DNA from: an uncultured SAR86 cluster bacterium
GTDB taxonomy: Bacteria > Pseudomonadota > Gammaproteobacteria > Magnimaribacterales > AG-339-G14
NCBI GenBank assembly: GCA_902627595.1
Contig: CACOJO010000008.1
Span: 1 to 51,451, forward strand
Length of the DNA: 51,451 nt
Reading direction: 5' to 3'
Numbering within the stretch: the first letter of the stretch is position 1; every line of letters begins with the position of its first letter. This document shows, piece by piece, positions 23,688 to 34,400 of this stretch. The notes beneath the pieces were generated by a model. The model was not told the origin of the DNA and made no database searches. It worked only from the letters and a program-made list of their open reading frames with translations. The translations under genes and the position numbers were made by a program.

Positions 23688-26600
23688 ATGAGGATAAAAG
23701 AATATTTTTTATCCCATCAAAGTACCAAAAAAACCTTTTTTAAACTTTTTGTCACCTTGGTGGGATTATCAGCGGGGCTCCTCGCTTACACCCAAGAAGA
23801 AATCGGGGTGGCAGCAGCAGTAAACACAACTACAACAGATAATTATTACGATCCTTCAGGGATGTTTGCAGAACGTCGTCTTATAGAAGAAGGTTATAAA
23901 ATCATTCAAAACCGTACCATCGAAACCGATGAAAAAGGTAAGGCCCAAATGATCTTAGTTGATGGGACAGCCTTTACCATTGGACCCAATTCCAAAGTTA
24001 TCCTGGATAAATTTGTTTATAACCCAGAGACCAACGATGGATTTTTAGAAATGCAGGCCACCGGTCTCTTAAGATTGGTTGGTGGAAAGGTTACTAAAAA
24101 AAATGCTGCGACTATAAATACCAGCGTTGCAACTGTCGGAATTCGTGGGGGAATAGTTATTGTCGACTCCGATGCTGAAACCACATCAGCAGCTTTTGTT
24201 TACGGTCAGGAAATGGAAGTCATACCATTGCAAAATCAAGGTGGAAGAACTGTTCTTACAGAGGACGGTTTTGTGGTGGAGGTTAATGATCCCTACGATG
24301 ACATCGATACTCCTGAATTACTAACTGCTGAAACTTTAGCAGGCTACTCTGCAGAACTAGAAGGTAGAGAAGAGGATGAAGAAGATGAAGACTCTGAAAC
24401 AGAGTCAGAAGAAGAAGAATCTGAAGAAGAAGAATCTGAAGAAGAGTCCTCAGAAGAAGAAGAATCTGAAGAAGAGTCCTCAGAAGAAGAATCAGAAGAA
24501 GAGTCCTCAGAAGAAGAATCCGAAGAGTCCACAGAAGAAGAGTCCTCAGAAGAACAGAGCGAAGACTCAGGAGAAGGCGAGTCTAGTGAAGGCGATGGCT
24601 CAAACTCGGAGTCTTCTGACGAACAAGAAGACCAATCACCCTCAGACGAAAATGGAACCGATGAGCAGTCATCCGATGATGGCTCCCAAGAAGATACTTC
24701 TGAGACAGATCAACAAGAAGAAACTAATTCTGTAGATAGCAGAGAACAAACTGAAAAACCAATCAATTCAGAAAATGAATCAAATGATGAAGGAAGAACG
24801 CCAATTGATGCTGGAGACGAGAAATCCACAGCTGACTCCGAAACTGTAGATGTGGGTCGTCAAGACGAAAGTGGCGAAGTTGATTTGAATAATGAGTTTG
24901 ATGAAGTATCAGAAAAAGATGAACCTGAGATTGTTATTGATGAAGACTCTTTGTTAACCGACTCTGGAATCACCGATAACAGTTCCAATGTTGCTCCTGA
25001 TCAATTAACTACTTCAGATGATATAGGTGGAGAATTAGGATCAGATCTTTTTGAGGTAGAGCAAGAAGAGGAGGAGCCAGCAGAAGAAACTACCGATGAA
25101 GTTCAGGACACTACTGCCGAGACTGTGCAACAAGAAGCCATTGAAGAAAAAATGTCTGCCAATGTATCTGTTCGAGCTGCCTCATTTATCGAAAGCTCTC
25201 CAAAAAACACCATAGTTGCAACTACGGCTGTTGAAGGGGAAGGCATGACTTATGCTTTAGAAGATGACTTTGGAGTTTTCAAAGTAAATAAAAGAGGAAA
25301 AATCAGAACTAAAGATTTCTTAGATTTTGAGACTGATCAGAAATATGACTTAGTACTTTTGGTTACTAATAAAAAAGGAAAAACCATCAGAGTCCCTTTC
25401 ACCATTAATATTGCTGATGTTTCTGAATTAAGCGCTACTGGTTCAGTTAGAGCCACCAGCTTTCATGAGGGTATGACATCTGTAAATACAATTGTGGCTG
25501 ATATAAATCCAATAGCGGATGAGACTCCGACCTATGAAATCACTGGCGATGGAAAAGATTATTTTCGTATTAATAGAAATGGAAAAATTAAACTCGATAA
25601 ATCTTTAGATGCAACAGATAAAAAGACTTTTAACCTTGTAGTAAAAGTTAGGTCAGGAACTGAAACAGTAGATGTACCAGTTAACATTAACGTTATAGAG
25701 AATATCGATCCAGATTTCACAACCGCCTGTCAAAATTCTTGTTCTTTAGCTGAATCAGCAGCTACCGGAACAGTTGTGATAAATTCCTCCAGAACCGATA
25801 CCGATATAGATGATCTGACTTATTCCTTGGAAAACAATTTCGGTAACAAATTTGCCATCAACCAAGACACCGGACAGGTAACTTTAAATAGCGCTTTGGA
25901 TTATGAGTCTACCACTTCATATACTTTAAATGTCATCGCTACCGATTCAAAAGGAATCACCAAGAACCGAAGTTCAACCTTTAATGTCACAGATGTAGCT
26001 GTGGGCTATAGCGGAACTTTGGTATCAGCCAGTAAGGCAGAAAATATCTCTACTGGCACAGTGATTTTGAATTCTTCTCTAAGCGGAAGTTTTAGCAATC
26101 CAACCTATTCGCTATCAGGCGGTAATAATAAATTCGCTATAAATTCATCTACAGGACAGGTGACATTAGCTAATGCTTTAGATTACGAAACGGCAACTTC
26201 GCATAACTTTACGGTTACTGCTGTAGCTGGAGGCGAAACACAAAGTCAGAACTTTACTTTAAACGTATCTGATATCAGCTTGGGTTTCAGCGGGAGCCTT
26301 GCTTCTGCTAGTAAAGCCGAAAACGTTGCTACCGGAACAGTAATTTTAAATTCTACGGTATCAAATTTTTCCAATCCAACTTATTCGCTATCAGGGGGTA
26401 ATAATAAATTCGCTATAAATTCATCTACAGGACAGGTGACATTAGCTAATGCTTTAGATTATGAATCGGCAACTTCTCATACTTTTACAGTAACTGCTGC
26501 AGCTGGAGGCGAAACACAAAGTCAGAACTTTACTTTAAACGTCGATAACATTACTTATACTGTTTCAGCTCCAGCTTCAACTACCAGCAGTTTTGTGAAA

Positions 26601-29600
26601 AAAGGGGAATTTTATAGAACCGGCTCCGCCAATTTCACTTATTTAATAGATGAAGATATTACGAGCAAAGGAGCTTCAGATAGGGTTATTGGTGATTTTT
26701 CAACTGGCGTTGCGGGTACAACCTATAGTTTAGGCGGAACAAATCAAACTTATTTCAGTATAGATTCTTCAGGTATTTTGAGGATTAATGATTGTATGAT
26801 GTGTGAAGCCGCCATCAGAGTTCAAGAAGAAGCAATCGGATCTTCTCCGACTGTACCTGCACAAAATTTCGTTTTAGATTTGGAAGTCATAGCCTCTATT
26901 CCAGGTGAAGGCAATGTAAGTAGCGGGAATTTTCAATTAAAAGGTAAGAATGTTGAGGCCAACGAAAATCTGGTGATGAAATTTGCCAGTGGTTACAGCA
27001 GCAAGACTCACAATTTTCAGGGAGCTAATCCGTTTACTGCAATAGCTACTCGTAATTCCAGTGGAACAGGTGGTTTAAACAATGCAGTAGTCACTGAATC
27101 GGTTTTAACGGTAGCCGATCGAGTAAGCAGTCCGCATATAGCCTCAGCCAACGATCAGTTTTATACGCGCTATGGTCAAAATGGTGGTAAATCTTATTAT
27201 CGAACCAGCACAAGATCTAACGGCGATAACGAACACGGTACCGAAATTTTGGATTTTGAATATTGGTTCCCAATTGATTCCAATGCCCACTCTAATAACG
27301 TCACTGCTCGACAGTATGCTCCTATGTCCGATTTAGCTGCTGCTTGGGATGACAGAAGACCCACCAGAGAAGAGGCTAAATATCGTTGCTTAGACTCCGG
27401 ACAAGGTTGTGGTGGTGGGACCACCGAAGTCGACATAAATGGAAATTGGACTTCTACCACAGAAGGCTCCGATTTTTCTGGTTATTTAGTCACGCAAAGA
27501 AATTTTAACCGATCTGTGGATAATCTTTTGAATGCCAACGCAAATGGTTCATCCGCTGGAGATGGATCTGGAACTAATACTCTTTTGGGTGAGTACAACC
27601 AAGGCTTTGGTGGGACTAACAATAATTACGTTTCAGAATTTGAAATCGTGGCTCTACCTGAAACTTTTGAGTATTTTGGACAATCTTTTTCTCACATTTA
27701 TGTAAATGAAAATGGATTTTTAACTTTCGGTAATGGTGGCGCTAATTCTAATAAACCATGGCACCAAGTAAATCTTTCGCAAGCGCCAGCTGCGCATAAC
27801 GGTGGTGGTAGGCCTTTGATGTATTTGCATGAGTCGGGTTCCTATACCGCTATTAACGGCAACGGCAATACTTTTCCCGATGGCTATCAACTACCTGACG
27901 TTTATGGAAAACCTGGAACAACCCATGCAGATAATCTGGATAACACGATCTTTGCTCTCTGGAATGACTACTATACAGATAGTGTCAACAATAATTGGTC
28001 AATACGTCAATTATGGAATAGTACGACAAAAATCCTTACCATTGGTTGGTACAACATCAGAAGTTATAGCCAGTCGAATAATAATGCGGAAGCCAACTTC
28101 GAAGTCCAGTTAGATTTCAATGACGACTCTTTCCGAATCGTTCATGGAGATTTTGGAAATAGTTTCCCGCATCAATCAGCAAATAATGCATTTGTTGGTA
28201 TTTCTAAAGACGTCTCTTGTGCAACAAATGGTGAAGACATTTCCATGTGTGAGGGAAAAGATTACATCCAGCTTTATTTTCACGATAACCATTTTGGCAA
28301 ATATGAAAGCCCATCGCCTCAATATGATACTTTTCAAAATCCGGATGGAAATAATACGCCCAGTAGCATCGACCATATGTGGAACTCCTATTTTACCAAT
28401 TCTCAAACTGTTAATGGGACAAAATATTGTTATTCCACTGACTTAAACTTAAGTTCAACCTCTTGTGCCAGCTCTTATAATCAAAATCAAGCCAAGGCTG
28501 GTACTCATTTTAGTTTTGTTCCTCAAGGTACGGGCGGAGTCAAAAACGTTCTTCTGCCCTCGGACATTAAACAATCTTATCGTTCCGGTCGGATGGCAGA
28601 ATTCATGTGGATGCATTTGGATAAAGATCCAACCACTTTGGTTTACACGCCGCCAGCAAACAATGCGACCGGTTTTGATGCTGCAGGACCCAATTCTCGA
28701 GACGGTGTAACCGGTGGCTCGCTGAGTGCAGGAAGTGCAATCACGCATACCACGGCACTTGATGAGATTGTTATTGCAGGGGAGGTTTACGCCAACAGAA
28801 AACTAGAAAGTTTCTTAGGCAATGCCAAGAAGGTAGTTGCCTACGCACCCATTCCTTTGTTGCACACCAACAAATACGAATTGCCACAACTTACAACAAA
28901 TCACAGCTATGGTCCTTGGTACGATGATCGATACAAACGTGTCCACACCATTATGCCGCCCTTTATTTCCACCGATTATATGGAAAGCAAAGACAACGGT
29001 ACGGATGCCAATTTTGATTTCCACCAATTGAACGATAACAGTTATTTCAAAGGCAACATCCACGGTATTGTCTACAATACCATTGGTTCCACTTTTAATA
29101 ATCAGATTTGTTGCCACAATTGGCAAAACGAATCTCGCCTTGACAGCATGTACGGTTATGCGGCTAAGGTATTGGATCAAAACACTCATGTTGCTTCAGA
29201 ACGTTTTGGCGATTTAGCCAATAATGCTGATTTCGTGCCTATAGGACAGTCGCTTTGGTATCAAGTTTTCAACCCAACGGGTAGAGGCGTGGGACTTTTT
29301 GCTCAGCTCAATTGGAGTTGTGGGCAAGGCGGTGATAACCCCAATGCTTGTCACCATGGCCAGCATGGCACACAAACAACGGTTGCTCCGCACCATTCTC
29401 AACAAAGTTTGTTTTCCGTCTTGATAGTAGACTCCGGTGACAAATCGAATTTTGCCAAGACGAATAACCCAGCAGGTTATTCGGCAGCATCCACTGGAAC
29501 AGTCGTCGATGGTTCGCATTATTGGAGTTACAAACGTCGAGACGGAAGGACTGCGACAACCGATGGCGAATATGCGGGTGCAGAAAAAGCACCACAAATT

Positions 29601-31175
29601 GCTTTTGGTATCAACCCAATTGCTTGTGTTTCTGGACCTGATAACGGGTGTTTCTTTGGTGACAATCAAGGTGCGAATTCCAGTACGATTGGTGCGCCCT
29701 CAACTGCAATCATTACCACCAGTGATCCTTGCAGCAGCACTTCAGCGCATAACCATACTAGGTGTTATCAGCCAAATTCATCCAACATGGAATTGGGTGT
29801 AATGTACTCCATGGAAGCCAATAGCTCTGCAACCTTAGCGGATCAAAAATACAAAACTGAAACCTTTTATCAAGGCATAGCTCAGCAAAAACAATACGAC
29901 GGTACTAACTATGTGGATGCCATAAATCTAAACGGTTCCAACAGTTGGCGAACTGGAAACAATTCTACAGCGAATACTTGGAATGGAAGATTCTCAGGAC
30001 ATTGGCTGACCGATGTTGCATCAAACCAAAAAAGCATGCCACAGTACTTTCGATCAGGTTTAACGGCTTCTTTTGATGAAACCAACGACCGAGTCAAAGT
30101 TACTGCCACCAATATCTACATTCATGCCGATCCAGATTGGAATGAGAATACTAATGTAGGGGAAAACACTTGGTACCATTCAGAAACAGGCTGTAGTTTT
30201 GGTGCTGTATCTTGGAGTGCTGGCAGTTGTGTTGCTGTACTTCCCACGAACAATGGCGCAATTGGAAATTCTGGATTCACTTTGCAATTCGGTGACGATG
30301 ATAATCAAAAAGATTCGGCAAATTTTGCTAACTCCGCTTACATCAATAAAAAAGTTTTCGGCGCCATGCTCAAAAATGAATCAAAAAATCTCAAATGTGG
30401 TGCGCTTTGCTCTGTGAATCTTTTAGCAACTGCAAACGTTGATAATGCCGGGGCACTGGTTACTTGGGATACCATCGACGAGAAAGATAAAGACTGGATG
30501 AGTCCTTGCAATAACAACTATAACCATAATTGCGCTGACCCTGAACCTTCTTTGGAATACATGACTTGGGGAGTTTGGGGCTTTGCTACTAATGACGGTC
30601 TTGAATACATGGCTGGCGAACAACCCAGTGCCGTGCACATGGGTACTTGGTATGCCGGTGATTTATTGGATGCCAGCGATTGGCCAGTCAGCAGAACTGC
30701 AACTCTTGCTGGAATGGCAATGTTTAACATGTGGAAAAGCCAAACCGTAAGTGGCGTTACGACCAATTACGCTTGGACCGAAGGCTCCAGAGCAGATGGT
30801 TCTGTTGTCTTTGATGGTTCGGGAAATTATGGCGTAACCGTCAATGTTCACGATCTAGGTAGAACCACTTGTGGTGCTGGCGGTGTTAGCGGATATCCTT
30901 GTAGTTCAGGTGCTGGTAGTTCCGCAAGTTCTTTCGATAACGGACAAAGGATGGGTACTATTACTTGGACGGCAACCAACACTAGTGGAAATCCTAATTT
31001 CAGTGGAGGAGATAATGCTGCCAGTGTTAACAATGGGGTGAGTACTTGGAAATACATGTCAGGCAGTCTTTACGGTACTGCCTCACACGTCGAAGCAGGC
31101 GCGGAGCTAATTTATTCCAAACAGGACGCAAACAATTATATTCAAGCGATTGGTACTGTAATTTTATCGGAGTAA
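23688..31175 (+). CDS. Giant exported FecR/cadherin/nidogen-domain surface protein, copy 1 (2,495 aa)
   Basis: The start is the ATG at 23688; the long upstream extension of the frame is antisense to TetR. Layout in residues: signal peptide about 1-36 (FKLFVTLVGLSAGLLAYT), then EEIGVAAAVN; FecR-like domain about 69-165 (AQMILVDGTAFTIGPNS, LRLVGGKVTKK, VATVGIRGG). Next is a Ser/Glu-rich acidic stalk, about 225-488, then five cadherin-like repeats, about 490-950 (FAINSSTGQVTLANALDYE). A nidogen-like domain spans about 1311-1508 (YVNENGFLTFGNGG, LTIGWYNIR, FRIVHGDFG). A long Cys-containing region follows. The end resembles TbpB-type barrels (WGVWGF, GTWYAGDLLD, SGSLYGTASHVEAGAEL). No LPxTG, RTX or type V translocator is seen, so the export route beyond Sec is open. 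An adhesin or predation/aggregation role is inference. Confidence 0.85.
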   Translation: MRIKEYFLSHQSTKKTFFKLFVTLVGLSAGLLAYTQEEIGVAAAVNTTTTDNYYDPSGMFAERRLIEEGYKIIQNRTIETDEKGKAQMILVDGTAFTIGPNSKVILDKFVYNPETNDGFLEMQATGLLRLVGGKVTKKNAATINTSVATVGIRGGIVIVDSDAETTSAAFVYGQEMEVIPLQNQGGRTVLTEDGFVVEVNDPYDDIDTPELLTAETLAGYSAELEGREEDEEDEDSETESEEEESEEEESEEESSEEEESEEESSEEESEEESSEEESEESTEEESSEEQSEDSGEGESSEGDGSNSESSDEQEDQSPSDENGTDEQSSDDGSQEDTSETDQQEETNSVDSREQTEKPINSENESNDEGRTPIDAGDEKSTADSETVDVGRQDESGEVDLNNEFDEVSEKDEPEIVIDEDSLLTDSGITDNSSNVAPDQLTTSDDIGGELGSDLFEVEQEEEEPAEETTDEVQDTTAETVQQEAIEEKMSANVSVRAASFIESSPKNTIVATTAVEGEGMTYALEDDFGVFKVNKRGKIRTKDFLDFETDQKYDLVLLVTNKKGKTIRVPFTINIADVSELSATGSVRATSFHEGMTSVNTIVADINPIADETPTYEITGDGKDYFRINRNGKIKLDKSLDATDKKTFNLVVKVRSGTETVDVPVNINVIENIDPDFTTACQNSCSLAESAATGTVVINSSRTDTDIDDLTYSLENNFGNKFAINQDTGQVTLNSALDYESTTSYTLNVIATDSKGITKNRSSTFNVTDVAVGYSGTLVSASKAENISTGTVILNSSLSGSFSNPTYSLSGGNNKFAINSSTGQVTLANALDYETATSHNFTVTAVAGGETQSQNFTLNVSDISLGFSGSLASASKAENVATGTVILNSTVSNFSNPTYSLSGGNNKFAINSSTGQVTLANALDYESATSHTFTVTAAAGGETQSQNFTLNVDNITYTVSAPASTTSSFVKKGEFYRTGSANFTYLIDEDITSKGASDRVIGDFSTGVAGTTYSLGGTNQTYFSIDSSGILRINDCMMCEAAIRVQEEAIGSSPTVPAQNFVLDLEVIASIPGEGNVSSGNFQLKGKNVEANENLVMKFASGYSSKTHNFQGANPFTAIATRNSSGTGGLNNAVVTESVLTVADRVSSPHIASANDQFYTRYGQNGGKSYYRTSTRSNGDNEHGTEILDFEYWFPIDSNAHSNNVTARQYAPMSDLAAAWDDRRPTREEAKYRCLDSGQGCGGGTTEVDINGNWTSTTEGSDFSGYLVTQRNFNRSVDNLLNANANGSSAGDGSGTNTLLGEYNQGFGGTNNNYVSEFEIVALPETFEYFGQSFSHIYVNENGFLTFGNGGANSNKPWHQVNLSQAPAAHNGGGRPLMYLHESGSYTAINGNGNTFPDGYQLPDVYGKPGTTHADNLDNTIFALWNDYYTDSVNNNWSIRQLWNSTTKILTIGWYNIRSYSQSNNNAEANFEVQLDFNDDSFRIVHGDFGNSFPHQSANNAFVGISKDVSCATNGEDISMCEGKDYIQLYFHDNHFGKYESPSPQYDTFQNPDGNNTPSSIDHMWNSYFTNSQTVNGTKYCYSTDLNLSSTSCASSYNQNQAKAGTHFSFVPQGTGGVKNVLLPSDIKQSYRSGRMAEFMWMHLDKDPTTLVYTPPANNATGFDAAGPNSRDGVTGGSLSAGSAITHTTALDEIVIAGEVYANRKLESFLGNAKKVVAYAPIPLLHTNKYELPQLTTNHSYGPWYDDRYKRVHTIMPPFISTDYMESKDNGTDANFDFHQLNDNSYFKGNIHGIVYNTIGSTFNNQICCHNWQNESRLDSMYGYAAKVLDQNTHVASERFGDLANNADFVPIGQSLWYQVFNPTGRGVGLFAQLNWSCGQGGDNPNACHHGQHGTQTTVAPHHSQQSLFSVLIVDSGDKSNFAKTNNPAGYSAASTGTVVDGSHYWSYKRRDGRTATTDGEYAGAEKAPQIAFGINPIACVSGPDNGCFFGDNQGANSSTIGAPSTAIITTSDPCSSTSAHNHTRCYQPNSSNMELGVMYSMEANSSATLADQKYKTETFYQGIAQQKQYDGTNYVDAINLNGSNSWRTGNNSTANTWNGRFSGHWLTDVASNQKSMPQYFRSGLTASFDETNDRVKVTATNIYIHADPDWNENTNVGENTWYHSETGCSFGAVSWSAGSCVAVLPTNNGAIGNSGFTLQFGDDDNQKDSANFANSAYINKKVFGAMLKNESKNLKCGALCSVNLLATANVDNAGALVTWDTIDEKDKDWMSPCNNNYNHNCADPEPSLEYMTWGVWGFATNDGLEYMAGEQPSAVHMGTWYAGDLLDASDWPVSRTATLAGMAMFNMWKSQTVSGVTTNYAWTEGSRADGSVVFDGSGNYGVTVNVHDLGRTTCGAGGVSGYPCSSGAGSSASSFDNGQRMGTITWTATNTSGNPNFSGGDNAASVNNGVSTWKYMSGSLYGTASHVEAGAELIYSKQDANNYIQAIGTVILSE
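24365..24560 (+). repeat. Ser/Glu codon tandem repeats encoding the acidic stalk of copy 1
   Basis: Imperfect tandem units of the kind TCTGAAGAAGAG-TCCTCAGAAGAA encode runs of ESEEE and ESSEE. The array drives spurious antisense Ser-rich frames. It is prone to slippage, so length may vary between strains. Confidence 0.85.
26001..26540 (+). repeat. Two near-identical cadherin-like repeat units in copy 1
   Basis: Unit one (about 26001-26279) and unit two (about 26280-26540) encode almost the same 90 residues. Both contain NPTYSLSGGNNKFAINSS, TGQVTLANALDYE and GGETQSQNFTLNV. A stretch of more than 70 bases starting at the GCTATCAGG codons is nearly base-identical, showing a recent duplication. 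The paralogous gene has a single unit here. Confidence 0.9.
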
Positions 31176-31206
31176 TTATTGATTAAGGAGAAAAAGAATT
31201 TGAATT

Positions 31207-31315
31207 GAGCATGAGGACGGAGATCAATAACCTTTCTTTAGGAACCATCTTTGGTTCCTTGTTGTCTTTTTGGTACTTTGACAACAGAAAGGTTATTCAT
31301 CAACCAGTCATGCTC
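31207..31315 (+). ncRNA. Candidate structured RNA element A: three-way junction after giant gene 1
   Basis: Nested complementarity is visible by eye. The outer stem is GAGCATGA (31207-31214) with TCATGCTC (31308-31315). P1 is a 12-bp perfect stem, AATAACCTTTCT (31226-31237) with AGAAAGGTTATT (31286-31297). Inside it, P2 is GGAACCA/TGGTTCC (31241-31258) with loop TCTT, and P3 is GTTGTC/GACAAC (31261-31285) with a 13-base loop. P3 abuts P1 directly. A P1/P3-like version occurs after giant gene 2. I do not recognise the family. It could be a 3'-UTR element, an sRNA or a leader for the next gene. Confidence 0.65.
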
Positions 31316-31434
31316 GGCTGGGCTCGATGGGTTTCATCGGGTTCAGTCCAAGTTATTGAATTTATTTGGAAAAAGCTGAGTAAAAAGATTGAAAAAAGGG
31401 CTTATTTTGCTAATTTTCAACTTAGCTTTTTGCT

Positions 31435-31468
31435 AAAACCTCAAAAAATTCGGTTTTTTTGGGGTTTT
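31435..31468 (+). terminator. Intrinsic terminator or attenuator just upstream of giant gene 2
   Basis: AAAACCTCAAAAAA (31435-31448) pairs with TTTTTTGGGGTTTT (31455-31468) over 14 bp with one G-T, around a TTCGGT loop, followed by TG and no long T-run beyond the stem. It lies 17 bp before the next ATG. The remaining intergenic sequence from 31176 holds element A, an imperfect AAAAAGCTGAGT/ACTTAGCTTTT pair and no gene. Confidence 0.65.
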
Positions 31469-31485
31469 TGGCGTTGTTGAATTAT

Positions 31486-34400
31486 ATGTATAAAAGACAA
31501 AAAAACATAAATCTTTTGAAAAGCGTAGTCGTTGCTGCTTGCTTTATTGTTTATCCATTGTCTTTTACTCAGGAAGAAATTGGAGTTGCTGCAGCAGTTA
31601 ATACCAAAACCATTGATCTGGTTGCTTTTCCTGGCGGTAATATAGAAAGCCATAATATTGATCCAGGCTATAAAATTATCTCCAACCGAACCATTCAAAC
31701 AAATACTAGTGGTAAAGCTCAGATGTTGTTGGTAGATGGAACTGCTTTTACTATTGGGCCCAATTCTTCCGTCACTCTTGATAAATTTATTTATGATCCA
31801 ACGACTGCATCTGGAAGCCTAGAAGTCTCAGCTAAAGGCTTGATCAGACTGGTTGGCGGTAAAGTGACTAAAAAGAGACCTGCCATCATCAAAACCAGTA
31901 CAGCAACGGTAGGTATTCGAGGCGGTATTGCAATTGTAGAAGCTAATCCAGAGGAAACAACAGCATCATTTATTTATGGAGTTGAAATGGAAGTTGCTCC
32001 TATAAAAAATCCTGATAACAACCTGATTATTACTCAGGTTGGAATGAAGGTTGAGGTAGAAGCAGATGCCGACGAAGTAGAAGATCCAGAGATTATTACA
32101 TCTGAAGAGCTTGATAGTTATTCTGATGATTTTGAAGGAAGCGAAGAACCAGAAGAAGATTCAAGTGAATCTGAGAATGACTCAGAAGAAACCTCTGAAA
32201 ATGAAGAATCAGAAGACTCAGAAAGCGATGAATCCGAAGAAACCGAAACCGAAGAAGAAGATACTGAAAACGAAGAAGAAGAGTCTGAGTCAGAGGAAGA
32301 AGAGTCAGAAAGTGAAGAAGAAGAGTCTGAGTCTGAAGAAGCAGAAAACGATGAAGAAGAGTCAGAGTCCGAAGAAGAGTCAGAATCTGAGGAAACCGAA
32401 AACGAAGAAGAGACTGAAAGCGAAGAAGACACAGAAGAAACGGAAACTGAAGAAACAGAAGAAACAGAAACTGAAGAGAGCGAAGAAACAGAAACTGAAG
32501 AAACAGATGAAACAGAAACTGAAGAGACCGAGGAAACAGAAGAGAGCAATTCTTCAAACAACTCAGCAGATGATGAAACAAACAATGAAGAACAAGAAAG
32601 TGAGGAGTCAACTCCTAACCCTAGCTCAAATGATGCTAATGAAGAATCCGAACAAGATGGTTTAGATGATAACGATTCTGAGACTGACAATAGTACAGCC
32701 AATGACGATGTTGACGTAGATGATGATTCTTCAAATTCTGAACCCCCTGAAGAAAACACAACACTATCCAATAATAGTTCTGCTTCAGGTTCAAACAATT
32801 CTGAAGATAATTCTCAAGAACAGACTTCTCAAGATAACTCAATATCCGATGAGTCCACAGGCGCCAGTGAAACGAATTCAAGTTCGACTACTAATTCCAA
32901 TTCAAACTCTGTTACTCCGGAAAGTTCTGAAGGAAATCAAGTGCCTGAAAGCAACTCTGAGGAGATTGATACACAAACCAATAATGAGGACAGCCAAACA
33001 GAACCTTTGATCAGTCCGGCTACGACGTCTACTTCATCCTCAAGCCCGGGTACAAGACCATCTGTTCAACCCAACCAAGGTAGAGAAATAAAAGAACAAC
33101 CTATTAACAAACCAGTTGAAACTTCTACTTCTAACTCAGTTACAGCAACGCAGCCTCCAGTATCAACATCATCGTCTGATGCAGTTGCGGTGACGCAGCC
33201 CCCAATATCGACTTCATCATCTGACTCTGTAACCCTAACACAGCCTCCAGTCTCGACTTCATCGTCTGATTCTGTGACCTTGACGCAACCCCCAATTTCT
33301 TCAGCATCTTCTGACTCAGTTATTCTGACACAACCACCTGTAGCCTCATCTTCATCTGACTCTGTTAGTTTGACTCAACCGGAAATTATAAATTTTGAAC
33401 CAGTGAACGATGAGCCTCAACCCGTGATACCGGAAATAGATGAAAGCTTATTGGATAGCTTTGACATCTCAAAAAATACCTCCGATACAGGTATTGATAA
33501 CTTAACCAATGCTTATGATCCGGGAGGAGAATTATTCATAGACAATACTCAAATCGAAACACAGGAAGAGGATATTGTTGAAGAAGCTACTCAAGTAAAT
33601 GAAGAAGTTCAAATTGAGGAAGTTCAACAAGAAGATAAGATTGAGGCAGTGGTTGAAGCGCAGCTTTCCGCAAATACTTTTTTTGTCACCAATAACATCA
33701 AAGAAGATACTTCCGTGGGTACTTCCATTGGCGCTATAGAAATCGAATATTTGGGCGATCAAAACATTAGGTTTGCATTAGGTGGAAACGGTAGTGAAGA
33801 TTTTGAAATAGACGAGCAAGGAAAAATATTCATTAAAAATAAATTAGATTTTGAATCGAAGGAAAATTACAACTTATTTGTTTTTACTATCGTGGGTGAA
33901 AAATCAATTTCTAATAACTTAGAAATTAATGTCATAAATGTTAACGATCTTGAAACCAATGTTTCATTTGCCAGCAGCAAAGTGCATGAAGGAGCATCTT
34001 TAAATTCTGTAATAGCAAATGCTGTTGTATCGGGAGATACCTCATTTACTTATGCTTTGGAAGGGGAAAATAACACCGACTTCAGCGTTGATGAAAACGG
34101 AAGAATCAAAGTAGCTGGAACCCTTAATTACGATCAAAATCAAACATATGATTTATCGCTTGTAGTCAAAGGTAGACACGATACGGTAAGCGTTCCTATA
34201 TCGATCGAAGTTTCAGAAAATATAGATCCAGACTTTTCACTTAATTGCCTGAATTCATGTGCAGTGGCCGAGAACTCTTCTCAAGGAGCAACGATTATTC
34301 AGGCTAATCGTACAGATAGTGACGCGGATACAATTACATATCAATTGGAAAATACTTTTGGTAATAAATTTTTCATTAACACTCAAACTGGAGAAGTAAA

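Noticed and set aside
24344..24532. Minus-strand Ser-rich frame opposite the acidic stalk of copy 1
   Set aside because: It is the mirror of GAA/TCT codon repeats and has no independent support.
26001..26540. Tandem repeats considered as CRISPR-like
   Set aside because: They are long in-frame coding repeats of a protein domain with no spacers and no cas genes.
32096..32798. Several minus- and plus-strand low-complexity frames in the acidic stalk of copy 2
   Set aside because: They are frame shadows of the same codon repeats; the FecR-to-cadherin frame runs unbroken through the region.
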